Shown one piece after another: positions 42,791 to 55,571 of a DNA stretch of 64,000 bases; within the stretch, counting starts at the first letter, position 1, and each line of letters begins with the position of its first letter. The stretch lies in NCBI RefSeq assembly GCF_001625215.2, contig NC_030385.2, positions 34,249,598-34,313,597 of the forward strand, read 5' to 3'. The notes below the pieces were generated by a model. It had not been told where the DNA came from. It did not search any database and saw only the letters and a program-made list of their open reading frames with translations. The DNA is from Daucus carota subsp. sativus (taxonomy: Eukaryota > Streptophyta > Magnoliopsida > Apiales > Apiaceae). Position numbers and translations under genes: made by a program.

Positions 42791-45477
42791 ATGACATAAT
42801 TATCCAAGACTCGTGAAATTGGATATAGTATTATAATATATAATATAATCTATCGTATAATATACAAATGTTAATAATTTAATCTCCAAAATTAATTTAT
42901 AAATCAATCCAAATTTTTCCCAGTACTTCAATATTTACCCAAATACTCATTACTCGATATAATCACTGAGTCAAATCATAATTTGATTTTTGAAACAGTG
43001 GTTACAAATTTAATTAAGTTGTCACTTAAGTCCATTACATGTAAATAATTTTCATTTTTAAATAAAATGAGAATTACAATATCTTAATTTAAATTTATGA
43101 TTAAAATGATAGTTTGATTAAATGTTCCAAAATCAGTTCAGAAAATATTTTCTTTTTCAAATTAACTAACTATTAGCGTTTAATAAATTTTTGTAGGAAT
43201 ATATTAATTAAAAAACTTTTATAAATAAAGGGTCATAAATAGGTAAAAAGTGTAATTAATTAACATAAATATATATGTGCAAATAGCTAATCAATGATAT
43301 TTAATATGTTGAATATAATAAATGATCCATATTAGCATTTTTGTAATTATAGGTTAAGTAGGGGTATAATAGACATTTCACGCCTAATTCTTTTGCTCTT
43401 TTTGTCCTTGGTTGCAATTTAATATATAGAAGTAGATATGATGACCGAATTTTATCCGTTTTTATTGTGATGGTCAAAATTTCAAGTTTGCAAATAAATA
43501 ACTGGACTTTATTTTTATGTTTCAAATAAATGGCTAAATCCACTTTTCTGGGAAAAACCTAAAAAAAAAAGTCTCACAAAAAGTGGCCACTAGTACTGCA
43601 ACATGCAGTTGCCAAGCCATGGCCCATAACTGACAGGCTAAATGGTAATGTCAAGATCTGTAACTCTGCAATAAATCACGAATTCTTATCACTGTCAAAA
43701 ATTATTCCTAAAAATTGAAATTACAGAAGAAGTTCGTGTAACTATTAGAAAGAGAGAATCAGATATGGGTATTTCGACTTGCTTCAGGAGTTCCTGTATT
43801 ACATTCTAAGTCAGAGTAACTTGCAGAACTATAAAAGACAAAGGGTGAGCTTAATTAAACTAGTAATGGTGAACAATAGCGTTCGTAATTATATGGACAT
43901 TAAGCTAGATCCACTGGTATTTGGCATTTCAGTTGAAATTTTAATATGGAGGCAAGTACTGATACCAAAAGGTGTATGGACTTCAGATGCCAAGGTAAAC
44001 TATCTTATCAATTTCTCTTGTTGCAGAATCATGGTACCCCATTTATATGATATTGTACAGGGATCCGATTCATCAGAAGAATGGAACATAGGACTGGAAT
44101 GGTATAGCACAGAGAAATTCTTCTCATATTCGGAGATCTTAACCACTAACAAGAAACTCTCAAAGGCTTGTCTAAAAAATTTCTAGCAGTCACTAAAAAG
44201 GGATTTGTGATTTCTTATAATCTTGACTTGTCACTATAATTATGTTACACATAAATCCAATTGAAGTAAAATCTTAGATGGAAGGTTGTTTCTTGCATTG
44301 CTATGCAAGTACAAATGATCCAAGTTCCTTTCTGTAGTTCGTATTCTCCGCGAACCGACAAAATGCCTATTCCAAAATAGAATCCGAGAAAAACCTATGC
44401 CCGGGGTAGAAAAAGTGTATGTTCCCATGCATTGGATCTTCAACTGTATATTCTGTCAGGTCTTCCTCCTCCGCAGCATATGTGGAGCAACGAGTTTTTC
44501 CAACTCCTGCTCCTCTACAGGTGCTGCATCTAAACTTCTCCTCGAATAACATACTGCCTCACCTGCAGAAAGTTGGAAAACTAATTGGCTACTCGACATT
44601 TTTCGGCCATTGACTCTGAATGCCAGAATTGGACCCTCAATAACACAAAGCTGAGAAATGATTCCCAACTTTGCGCGAAGTATCCCCTTTGGTCATTCAA
44701 TTCAAGGCATCTCGAATAGGCCACACATTAAAAATTTGGTTAGTGATCTATGTCACAAAGGGCGATCATTGCTTAGATTGCGCACCTAGCATAACATCAG
44801 ATAAAATGTTGCAATCACCTTGTCATGAGAAAATACAGTAATACCTTCACAGGTATTGCAACATGCAGTTGCCAAGCCATAACTGACAGGCTAAATGGTA
44901 AATCAAAATCAAGATCCGTAACTCTGCAATAAATCACGAATCAGATGTGGGTATTTCGACTTGCTTCAGGAGATCCTGTATTACATTCTAACTTAGAGTA
45001 TACATAGCGAATTTAGTAAATTATATGGACATTAAGCTAAATCTACTAGTATTTGGCATTTCAATTGAAATTTATATTATGTATGGAGGCAAGTACTGAT
45101 ACTAAAAGATGTATGGACTTCAAATGCCAAGGTAAACTATCTTTATAATTTCTCTTATTGCAGAATCATGGTACCCCATTTATATGATATCGTACAGGGA
45201 TCCGATTCACCGGAAGAATAGAACGTGGAAGGACTGAAATAGTATTTCACAGATAAATTCTTCTCATAGTAGGAGATCCTAACAACTAACAAGAAACTCT
45301 CAAGGCTTGTCTTAAAAATATCTAGCAGTCACTATAAGGAATGTGTCGGTTCTTAGAATCTTGACTTTGTCAAAGCCTGTATTATGTTTCCACCATTTTT
45401 GGTTTTTGGCATCTTGATTTTTCTGCCAATGACAAGTTCAACAGTCTCACTGAACTGAAAAAATTAAATAATTTTGT

Positions 45478-45652
45478 AGGGTGATCCTGACTATAAGCGG
45501 ACAAGACTTGCGTCTAGGACCCCCAATGCTTAAGTGACCCAAAATATTCAAATCCTTCATATGTAAAATGTATGAAATATGCAGAATATATGTAGATTAG
45601 GAACCTGCGAACTGATTTTGACAAGGGCCCTGCACGTCTCAGGTCCGCCCCT
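45478..45652. mobile_element. Small MITE with AGGGGCGGCCCTGA-type ends (copy III)
   Basis: About 175 bp with inverted ends (AGGGTGATCCTGACT here; right end AGGTCCGCCCCT). It recurs at the same array position in copies IV and V, so it was part of the unit before duplication. Copy I keeps only its left end near 40355. Confidence 0.6.
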
Positions 45653-46249
45653 GGATTTCAGATATCTGTTTTACAAAAGAAACCATCAAACATGCGATAC
45701 TCCTCCATCAATTAGTTGTTGTAGAAGGTACTGTGGTTTACTAGCTTTGCATCCCATGTATAAGACTCCTGCTTTGAAATGATCTAGAGAAATTCTGAAG
45801 AACTCCAGTATACAAGACTTTTATGTTAGCATATTATTTTCTGAGTACGCGATCTGGGTCCATGTGTAAAATGCAAATGTCATTAATTAATTGATCTGCT
45901 CATGTGCTACTTTATTTAGTATTAATTTTAGAAAAATTAAAGAATGCAACTTACTGGGCTATGGCAAACTCTAACTCATGTTCCGCACTGCAACACACGT
46001 TCACGTATTTAAAATCTTAGACACGTAGTTCTGATGATATAGTTGAAGTTCAGATATCTAATTGACACAAGTTCTATTCTCTTGCACAAGGATTTACAAT
46101 CTGAAGGCTAACCACACTAATACTCATGATTCAGAGTTATGCAAGACCTTTAGGCCTTATTTACAAAACGCAAATCCTGAATATCTGATCACAAGTTATC
46201 AGATTAAAAAACACACCTCAGTACTCAGATATACATGACACGCTAAATT

Positions 46250-46415
46250 CTATACATTGATTGATGCAATTTCTTTCTCCTCACACGAAGGGGTTACAAG
46301 GGAAAGATGGTTCTTGAAAGAATCCAAATGCAATGGAACCACACCTTTGAGACCCTTCATATTTGCTTTTGCTCCGTGTCCAATGACTCCAATCAAAGCC
46401 AAAGCCACACTGCCT
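46250..46415 (-). pseudogene. 3' remnant of the Vapyrin-like gene
   Basis: About 50 C-terminal codons aligning with the end of the gene at 56292-57701 (shared words HGAKANMKGLKG and LDSFKNHLSL). It has a 9-bp in-frame insertion and a changed stop region (read-through to ...IASINV). It breaks off at about 46415 into array block C, so the rest of the gene is lost. Confidence 0.85.
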
Positions 46416-48316
46416 CGCACGCAGTTGTGCAAAAAGTCAGAGAACTAAATGGCTACTGATTTTCGGCCACTGACTCTGAATGCCAAAGTCGGACCGGCAA
46501 TGGCACAAAGTTGAACTTTCAACTCTGACAGTCGAAGTTGCGGAAAAAATGATTCCCAACTTTGCCCAAAGTGCCCGCTTTGGTCATTCAATTCGAGGCA
46601 TCTCGAATAGGCCACACATCAAAATTTTGGTTGGTGATCTGTGTCACAAAGGGAAATCATTGCTTAGATTGCACACCTAGCATAACAACAGATAAAATGT
46701 GTATGAGCAGAGCTGCTTAAAAAATGACTTATACAAACTGAAATCGAGATAGATAGTACAACATAACAAAAATCATGGAATCGAGATAATTAATAATCAT
46801 GTTTAAGGTTTAACCAAGATGGCACCGGATTATTTGTGGCGATTATTAGCAAGATGTTAATTAATTGTTAGCAAGATATTAATCAACTAGGTGTAAACCT
46901 GGGTGCTGTTGCAGTGGGTTTTGAACTGGAAACATCACGGCATATCCTGGTACAAAGTTACAGAGACATAAATTCAGGTTGTGCCATAAGTGTACCACTA
47001 AGAGCAATAAATTATATATGTAAGTGAAAAGAAATGCAAGAAAAAGTGTAGAGTCTGAACAACACGGAGATGCCTTTTATAGTGGTGGACGGGCGATATT
47101 TTTCATGTGGAGGCGATAATAGCGAGGTAATTCAATTATCATTTATTATAGAGGAAGGTGAGGCGATAGTCTCGAGGGTGTGGCGATAATAACGAGATGA
47201 TCGATTGTCGTTTATGATGAATAACTAAGCACAAGTTCTTGAATAATCTTTATATCGAATTGAAATAAACAAATATTTACAATTTAATACCCCGAAAACT
47301 ACTTTGATAGTTAATATGCGAAACGCAGAAAACTAATAACAAAAAAAAAAACTAATTCCATGATAGTTTAATTTTACATGTAACTAGAACACCCTAAAAT
47401 AAATATTTGTAGACCTTAAAATCCGAATATATAATTATAACTTCCCCAAGTGTAGTTATGTAATTTTCTTCATGTAATCTCGATATGATTGTTGGGATGT
47501 AACATTTTGACTTTTCGGAATATTAAAACTAAATCCAAAACTAAATTACAACGAATTTATTAATTTAAAATTCTATTACAAAGATGACTATTATAAAGGC
47601 GCAGCTAAAATCTATAAATCCACGTGTCAAACTTATCCGAAATCTCATATCATCGAACTCCAATTAACACACGATGCATCACTTAAATAAAATGTATTGA
47701 ACATCAGAGGTTATCGTACCTGTTGGCTGAAGAAGAGCTGTACGACTTATTCTTAATGTCAAGGGCTCTTTATATAGGTGCACAAACTCTAATTCTAATT
47801 AGGGAAGTTGATTTACAACCTCTCCAAGTAAATTCCAAATTTAAAATATTCTATACACACAATTCCTTAATTCTAAAAGATATCGATTTTCAAATCAATT
47901 CTACACTTATTTCCACAAATAACAAATATTATCTCTAATCAATTAGCTTGCACAAAAGGTTTCCGGAATATTTTAAATACAATAATTATCTAATTAAATT
48001 AATATCTAATATCTAATTAATAAATAAATCACGGATTTTACATGGGACCAGGACCTCGGCAGAATAAAAAATTTCCAAACTGAAGAGCTGCAATTAGTAG
48101 TAGGGGAACCGTATGACTATAGACAAAAAAGACTACAGTCATGAGAAAAATACAATAATACCCTCACGGTATTGCAACATGCAGTTGCCAAGCCATAACT
48201 GACAGGCTAAATGGTAACATCAAGATACTTAACTCTGCAACAAATCACGAATGCGTATCACTGTCGAAAATTATTCCTAAAAACTGAAATTACAGAAAAA
48301 GTTCGTATAACTATTA

Positions 48317-49159
48317 GACCATCTCCAACCCATGACACCATTTTGGTGTGAAAAATACACCAATTTGATGTGAAAACTACACCAAATCAAAATTTCACTC
48401 CAACCCATCAACACCATATCCTACACCAAAAAGAATCTATTACACATAAAATGGAATATTCTCTCTTTTTAAGTTATTTATATCAATATTGAATTTGTAC
48501 TTAAATTTTAACATGTCAAATAAACAAGGACCTAAAATAATTATAAATTCATTAATAAATTCAAGAGGACAACTTAATTATATGAATTCCCGTGCTCTTC
48601 CCATATATGCTCGATCAAAGCGTTGTGAAGTTCAAAATGAGCTTCCTTATCTTTAATTTGTCGATATCTACTAAGAAAATCATGAAATTCGTCGTCTCCA
48701 TTTCTTTCAAAAGTAATGCAAACTTTTTAGTTTTATTTAATTTATATTTTAATCATTGTGTATTTTCTTTTTAATCAAAGCTATTTAAAAAACATATCTT
48801 CTATATAAGAATATAAATTTATTGATATTTGGAAATAAATAAAAAACATGAGTAAAATAGTAAAGAAAGAAAATTTAAAACAATTATGATTAAAGAATAA
48901 ATAATATAACATAAAACAACTTTAATGGGACATAGGTGGAATAATTTTGTTTTCATTAACATATGTGAGGGTATAGTAGGTATTTTGGAAAACTCCAAAT
49001 TTGGTGTAAAAGTTGCACCAAATCAATACTTAGACACCAAATTTGGTGTCAACCAATTCATTTGGTGTCAACTTTACACCAATTTGGTGTTGGGTTGGAG
49101 TGAATTTGACACCAAATTTGACACCAAAATGGTGTTTTGGTGTTGGGTTGGAGTTGCCC
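48317..49159. mobile_element. PIF/Harbinger-type non-autonomous element, 843 bp
   Basis: Ends GACCATCTCCAACCCA and, on the other strand, GGGCAACTCCAACCCA. It is flanked by TTA (48314-48316 and 49160-49162). The other array copies show the empty site, AACTATTAGAAAGAGAGAAT. Ends are rich in GACACCAAATTTGGTGT palindromes. No transposase. Confidence 0.88.
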
Positions 49160-49716
49160 TTAGAAAGAGAGAATCAGATATGGGTATTTCGACTTGCTTC
49201 AGGAGCTCCTGTATCACATTGCAAGTTAGAGTAACTCGAAGAAATATAAAAGACAAAGGTTGAGCTTAATTAAACTAGTAATGGTTAACAATAGCAAATT
49301 TCGTGAATTGTATGGAGGCAAGTACTGATGCCAAAAGATGTATGGACTTCATATGCCAAGGTAAACTGTCTTATTAATTTCTTTTGTTGCGGAATCATGG
49401 TACCCATTATTATGATATTGTACAGGGATCCGATTCATCGGAAGAATGGAAATTGGAACGTGGAAGGACTGAAATAGTATAGCAGAGAGAAATTCTTCTC
49501 ATATTTCGGAGCTCCTAACAACTAACAGGAAACTCTCAAAGGCTTGTCTAAAAAATTTCTAGCAGTCACTATTAGGAATGTGTCTGTTCTTAAAATCTTA
49601 ACTTTGTCAAAGCCCGTATTATGTTTCCACCATTGTCGGTTCTTGGTATCTTGGTTTTTCTGCCAATGACATGTTCAACAGTCTCGTTAAACTGAAGAAA
49701 TTAAATAATTTCGGTA

Positions 49717-49889
49717 AGGGTGGCTCTGAGTATAAGCGGACAAGACTTGCGCCTAGGACCCAACGCTTAAAGGCCCCAAAATATTCAAATCCTTTATATG
49801 TAAAATGTTTGAAATATGCAGAATATATGTAGATTAGGGACCTGAAAACTGATTTTGACGAGGGTCTTGCACGTCTCAGGGCCGCCCCT
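49717..49889. mobile_element. Small MITE with AGGGGCGGCCCTGA-type ends (copy IV)
   Basis: AGGGTGGCTCTGAGTATAAG at the left and CTCAGGGCCGCCCCT at the right, 173 bp. Confidence 0.6.
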
Positions 49890-50352
49890 GGATTTCTGAT
49901 ATGTGTTTTACAAACGAAACCTATGCATAGTATGTACCATGTGAAGTGATCAACAAACAGCAACATATAACGAAAGGTAACTAGCTAGTCATACCAAGGT
50001 GCATTTTTAACAAGTCATTATAACCATCAAACATGCGATACATCTCCATCAATTGGTTGTTGGAGAAGCTACCGTGGTTTACTACCTCTGCATCCCATGT
50101 ATAAGACTCAGTTTTGAAATGATCTAGAAAAATTTCTGAAGAAGTCCAGTATACAAGACTTCTGTATTGGCATATTATTTTCTGAATTACATTTTAAATA
50201 ATTTATAATAAATGAGGTCATAAGGTAAGTCGCAAGTATTTATTAAATTTTAAATTATTATAAAAAATTATGAATTATTAAAATATAAATTTAATAGATT
50301 ATTTATTTTAGTGTTGAAATTTAATTTTATTTAAAAACTCATAATATAAAAA

Positions 50353-50559
50353 AGGGAATTTATCAAATATACTATTTTTTAGGATTTTATTTGCAAAAAT
50401 ACCATCTTCCTAAATTAATTGCATATTTACTAAACTAAGTTTCTAAATTGCAAAAATTCTACCCCCTCCCCCTGCAACTAAATGCAACCTCATATGCAAC
50501 TGAATGCCTGATTTCAAGTTCCACTTTTCAAATGTTATTTTCGACCTCATCCTTCGAAT

Positions 50560-50594
<35 letters not shown>

Positions 50595-51040
50595 TTCTGA
50601 AAATCTGGTCGAAAATGACATTTGGAGACTGGAACTTGAAATCAGGCATTTAGTTGCATCCAGTTGCATTTGGTTGCATTCAGTTGATTCTATTTTGATC
50701 TAATGGCCCCGCCAGGGGCACCCATACATCAGTTGTAATTTACAGTTTTCAGTTGCATTTAGTTGCTTATGAGATTGCATATTCAGTTGAATATTGCCCC
50801 TGCGGGGCCTGCAACCCAAATCCACCACATTATCACCCCACCCTAAAAAAATTCAGTTGCTCATGAGGTTGTATTCAGTTGATTCTATTTTGATCTAATG
50901 GCCCCGCCAGGGGCATTCCAAGGATGAGGTCGAAAATGACATTCGAGAACTGGAACTTGAAATCAGGAGTTGCAGTTGCATATGAGGTTGCATATGGTTG
51001 AATGCAATCTCATATGCAACTGAAAACTGTAAGTTACAAT

Positions 51041-51092
<52 letters not shown>

Positions 51093-51277
51093 ATTCCAAG
51101 GATGAGGTCGAAAATGACATTCGAGAACTGGAACTTGAAATCAGGCATTCAGTTGCATGTGGTTGCATTCAGTTGCAGAATGGAGGGGTAGTATTTTTGC
51201 AATTTAGAAACTTAGTGTAGTAAAACTGCAAATAGCTATTCTTGAGAAAAGTAAATTTGCAAAAATTTACTTTTTCC
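50353..51277. mobile_element. Foldback element with long inverted ends and repeated internal modules
   Basis: The ~110-bp ends are complements: TAAGTTTCTAAATTGCAAAAA at the left (20-base core) and its complement in the right arm. Inside, a module containing GAGGTCGAAAATGACATT and GAACTTGAAATCAGG occurs four times in both orientations (about 50509-50560, 50590-50660, 50925-50975, 51105-51150). The modules alternate with TTGCAT words and two (TA)n runs. No coding capacity. Confidence 0.7.
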
Positions 51278-51554
51278 TATATATTTATGAAAAAACCCCT
51301 ATAAAAAATCATATCAAAAAAGTATATTTTATTAATTTTTGATTTCAAGTCAGGTCCTGACTTATATCTACTTTAAACCGTGACTTATTATATGAACATA
51401 CATTTTTCATTTTAAAATCGAAAATAGATTAAAACACAAACATATAAATCTTTATATCGAGACAAACACACTTAAAACCTTACTATTGATGAAATCATAT
51501 GGCATTAGCAAAAAAATTGTACAAGTTGGTGTCACTATAATTATGTTATAGATA

Positions 51555-52909
51555 GGGAAAATGGATTTCTTCAGTCACCCAACTTATTGTGTGTTTACAA
51601 ATTTATCATCAAACTATAATTTTTTTGTTTAGTTACTATTGTTAAGTTCGGATTTTTCTTAGTCACTAATGTTATGTTCATATTTGATTATTAACATTAT
51701 GTTATTCTTTTTGTAGCATTATTAAAACATAATAATAGTCTACAATATTATGGTGATTTGATATGTCTCTATCTTTATATATAGTACTCCGTATGTCCCC
51801 TGCATAATTTACCCTGGAGGACAAGAGTTTGACACGCATTTTAAGGCTCCTAAATTATTTAGTTTCATAAATTATTTTAATTTTTTTCGAATAAAAATTT
51901 AACGTCTGAATTTTTATACACAAAAATTAAATCTCAAAATTAAGTTATGAAACTATCTTTAAAAGAAGTAAGAACCTTAAAATACATGTCTAAGTAGTGG
52001 AATAGAACTATAAAGAATGAGAGAGTAATAATAACATAAATGAACCACTACAATCGGGAAGAATTATAATTAGAATTCTAAAAAATCATTAAACCATCAA
52101 TTTGAAATCAATGACTTCAAATAATTTATCATCTACAATCAATTTTCAAGCGAAGTCGAGTTAAGTGATACTATATTTTTGTGGAGTTCAACAACCAATT
52201 AAGATATCATATAAATCTCAAACCAAGATTAAGAAATTTTATGATTATCTATTGTATAAAAATAAGGAACAATACTATAAAAGTAGAAAACTAAATTTAA
52301 TTTGAGAGTGATATCGGAGTGAACAAGTCAATTGAAATTTTAATACTTGAAAAACAATGCATTATAGAGGACAATCATCGAAGGTAAATTTGTCCTCTCA
52401 AATGATTTTTTTATCTTAAAAATTGAAATAAGTTCAAGTTATTAAGATTCAAAAAGATAAAATTTGAGTGTGATCTTGGGCTTAACATGTCGATTGAAAT
52501 TTTAATATCAAAAAATGATGCATTGCATCATTAAATTCAACTTTATCTTTTTAGGAAGGATGAATTGTTTGAAGTTATTGATTACAGATTGATAATTTCA
52601 TGAATTTCTAGAATTCTAATAACAATCTTTCTCGATTTTAATTTTTTTACAAGCTCATTTTATATTATTAATACTATATATAAAAATATAAACATACATC
52701 ACATCATCAATATTAACATAATGTAAATTATCAAATCCGAACCTAACATTAGTGATTAAAAGAAATCTGAACCTAATATTAGTATTAAGTGATTAAAAGA
52801 AATCTGAACCTAACACTAGTAATAGTGAGTAAAAGAAAAAAAAAAGCTATAATTGAGTAGTAGGTTTCTAAAGTACAATAAGTTAGGTGATTAAAAATCT
52901 ATTTTCCCG
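51555..52909. mobile_element. MULE-like element, 1355 bp, with ~70-bp inverted ends
   Basis: GGGAAAATGGATTTCTTCAG at the left and, on the other strand, GGGAAAATAGATTTTTAATC. Similarity continues over about 70 bp (CACCCAACTTATTG / CACCTAACTTATTG). Candidate 9-bp target duplications TTATAGATA (51546-51554) and TCATACATA (52910-52918) match at 7 of 9. Copies I-III show the empty site. No transposase frame. Confidence 0.65.
51785..52027. mobile_element. Degenerate Stowaway-like MITE nested in the MULE-like element
   Basis: TACTCCGTATGTCCCC at the left and GAATGAGAGAGTA at the right. The subterminal ACACGCATTTTAAGG matches the complement of the right arm (ACATGTATTTTAAGG). Confidence 0.55.
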
Positions 52910-53733
52910 TCATACATAATATGCAATTGAAATAAAATCTTAGGCGGGAAGGACAAATGATCCAAGTTTCTTCCTAGAATTGTTCGTCTTCTCAGTGAGT
53001 CGACCGGCTGAACGCTTACTCCTAACTATAATCCGAAAAAACCCTATGGCCGGCCTAGAAAAAGTGTATGTTCCCATATGTTGGATCTTAAACTGTATTA
53101 CTATCACATATCCCTCCTTCGAAGCATATGTGGAGCAACGACCAACTCCTCCACGGCTCCACCTCTGCAGGTGTTGCATCTAAATTTCTCTTCGAATGAC
53201 GCACTGCCTCACCCGCAGATGTACCCCCTTTGGTCATTCAATTCCAGGCATCTTAAATAGGCCACACGTCAAATTTTAGTTGGTGATCTATCTCACAAAG
53301 GGCAATCATTGCTTAGATTGCACACCTAGCATAACATCAAAATAAATGTGTATGAGCAGAGGTGCTTAAAAATAGACTTGTACAACTGAAATCGAGATAA
53401 ATAGTACAGTAGAACAAAAACCATGAAATCGAGATAATTAGTTATCATGTTTAAGGTTTAACCAAGATGACGCCGGATTATTTATGGCAATTATTAGCAT
53501 GATGTTAATTAATTGTTAACAAGATATTAATCAACTAGCAGTGAACCTTGGTACTGTTGCAATGGTTTTTGAATCGGAAACATCACGGCGTATCCTAATA
53601 CAAAGTTACAGAAACATAGATTAGGTCGTGACACCAAACACACTCCATAGACCATAAATGTAGAGCAATAAATTATATATGTAAGTGAAAAGATATGTAA
53701 GGAAAAGTGTAGAGTCTAAACAACACGGAGATG

Positions 53734-53743
53734 CCTTTTATAG
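53734..53743 (-). promoter_or_regulatory. TATA box in array block E (copy V; also copies I, II, IV)
   Basis: CTATAAAAGGC on the minus strand, retained at 38739-38748, 42011-42020, 47073-47082 and here. About 25-35 bp downstream is a conserved GTTGTTTAGACTCTACACTT stretch that could hold a start site. What it would drive is unknown. Confidence 0.4.
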
Positions 53744-55058
53744 TGATGGACGGGCGATATTTTTCATGTGGAGGCGATACTAGCGAGGTGATTAAATTAT
53801 CATTTATTATAGAGGATGGTGAGGCGATAGTCGCGAGGGTGTGGCGATAATAACGAGATGACCGATTGCCGTTCATGACGATGAGCACAAGTTCATGAAT
53901 AGTCTTTATATCGAATCGAGATAAACAAATATTTACAATTTAATACCCCGAAAACAACTTTGATAATTAATACGCGAAAACTAATATAGAGCCAAAAAAA
54001 AAAATACTGATTCCATTATATAGTTTAATGTTACATGTAACCAGAGCAACCTAAAATAAATATATGCGGACTTTAAAATCCGAATATGTAATTATATCTT
54101 CTCCAAGTGTAGTTATGTAATTCTTTTCCATATAATTTTGATTTGATTGCTGGGGACCCGAATCCTCGGCAGAATTACATTTTTCCAAACTGAAGAGCTG
54201 CAAGCCTCCAATTAGTAGTTGGAGAACCGTCTGACTGTACACAAAAAGACTACAGTAATAAGAAAAATACAGTAATACCTTCACAGGTTTTGCAACATGC
54301 AGTTGCCAAGCCATAACTGACAGGCTAAATGGTAACATCAAGATTGTAACTCTGCAATAAATCACGAATGCTTATCACTGTCGAAAAATATTCCTAAAAA
54401 TTGAAATTACAGAAAAAGTTCGTAAAACTGTTAGAAAGAGAGAATCAGATATGGGTATTTCGACTTGCTTCAGGAGTTCCTGTATTACAGCTTAATTAAA
54501 CTAGAAATGGTTAACAATAGCGAATCTTGTAAATTATATGGACATTAAGCGAAATCATCTAGTATTTTGGCATTTCATTTGACATTTTAATATTATGTCT
54601 GAATCATAACTTGATTGTTTCAGGCATAATCTAGAGTCACTAAACCTGGAAACTGAACCCTGTCAGCGTTAAACTACAAATTAATTTTACTACTCAATCT
54701 TGCTTCTGGCACGTCTGTTTTTTCTCCTGCAATATAGAAATGGATGAAGTATGTAAATCTTTAAATCACTGTGCAAAGTTTCTATATTTTATTATATTGC
54801 TAGAAATACTTGGATGTGATTAGATCATCTTGTTTCTAGTGCATCTGCTGGTATTACTAGAAACAGTTCAAGGTAGAATGGAGTGGCAGAAACTGGACTG
54901 ACAAGTATTATATGTCTCGATCTGACAGTTACGGAAGCCCATACTGATGCCAAAAGATGTATGGACTTCAAATGCCAAGGTAAACTATCTTATTAGTTTC
55001 TCTTGTTGCAGAATCATGGTACCCCATTTATATGATATTGTACAGGGATCGGATTCAT

Positions 55059-55178
55059 CGGAAGAATGGAACGTGAAACTTGGAAGCACTGAAATAGTTT
55101 AGCACAGAGGAATTCTTCCGGAAGAATGGAACGTGAAACTTGGAAGCACTGAAATAGTTTAGCACAGAGGAATTCTTC
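55059..55178. repeat. Perfect 60-bp tandem duplication
   Basis: Two identical 60-bp units starting CGGAAGAATGGAACGTGAAA; the other array copies have one unit. Confidence 0.95.
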
Positions 55179-55398
55179 TCATATTTCGGAGCTCCGCCTA
55201 ACAACTAACAAGAAACTCTCAAAGGCTTGTCTAGAAAATTTCTGGCAGTCACTATAAGGAATGTGTCGTTCTTAGAATCTTGACTTTGTCAAAGCCCGTA
55301 TTATGTTTCCACCATTGTCGGTTCTTGGTATCTTGATTTTTCTGCCAATGACACGTTCAACAGTCTCATTAAACTGAAGAAATTAAATAATTTCTGTA

Positions 55399-55571
55399 AG
55401 GGTGGCCCTGACTATAAGCGGACAAGACTTGCATCTAGGACCCCAACGCTTAAGGACCCCAAAATATTCAAATCCTTTATATGTAAAATGTATGGAATAT
55501 GTAGAATATAGTAGATTAGGGACCTGAAAACTGATTTTGACGAGGGCCCTGCACGTCTCAGGGCCGCCCCT
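55399..55571. mobile_element. Small MITE with AGGGGCGGCCCTGA-type ends (copy V)
   Basis: AGGGTGGCCCTGACTATAAG at the left and CTCAGGGCCGCCCCT at the right, 173 bp. This is the best-matched pair of ends among the three copies. Confidence 0.65.

Larger units (their letters stand above)
40975..44226 (-). repeat. Segmental array, copy II
   Basis: Blocks A (40975), B (41150), C (41495-41640), D (41720-41900), E (42005-42150) and F (43570-44215). It contains a Stowaway and a foldback insertion; 42800-43560 is AT-rich spacer without a gene. G is missing: F joins copy III block A at about 44228. On the minus strand of A-C a 154-codon frame (41046-41510) is open but matches nothing I know and is not conserved in frame in the other copies. 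Confidence 0.72.
44227..46430 (-). repeat. Segmental array, copy III
   Basis: Blocks A (44227), B (44345-44580), C (44670-44810), F (44820-45340), G (45355-45655), then H (45660-46425), the downstream flank and 3' end of the Vapyrin-like gene. D and E are deleted. It joins copy IV within a fragment of the Vapyrin-like gene. Confidence 0.72.
46416..50200 (-). repeat. Segmental array, copy IV
   Basis: End of B/C (46430-46710), D (46790-46970), E (47065-47215), F (48050-49570, split by a PIF/Harbinger element), G (49605-49890) and part of H (49890-50190). The spacer at 47220-48050 is AT-rich and has no recognisable gene. Confidence 0.72.

Noticed and set aside
43779-44186. 135-codon plus-strand frame (similar one at 39917-40216)
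   Set aside because: The two copies are nearly identical by recent duplication, so conservation is uninformative. Other array copies break the frame, and the better coding signal is on the minus strand.
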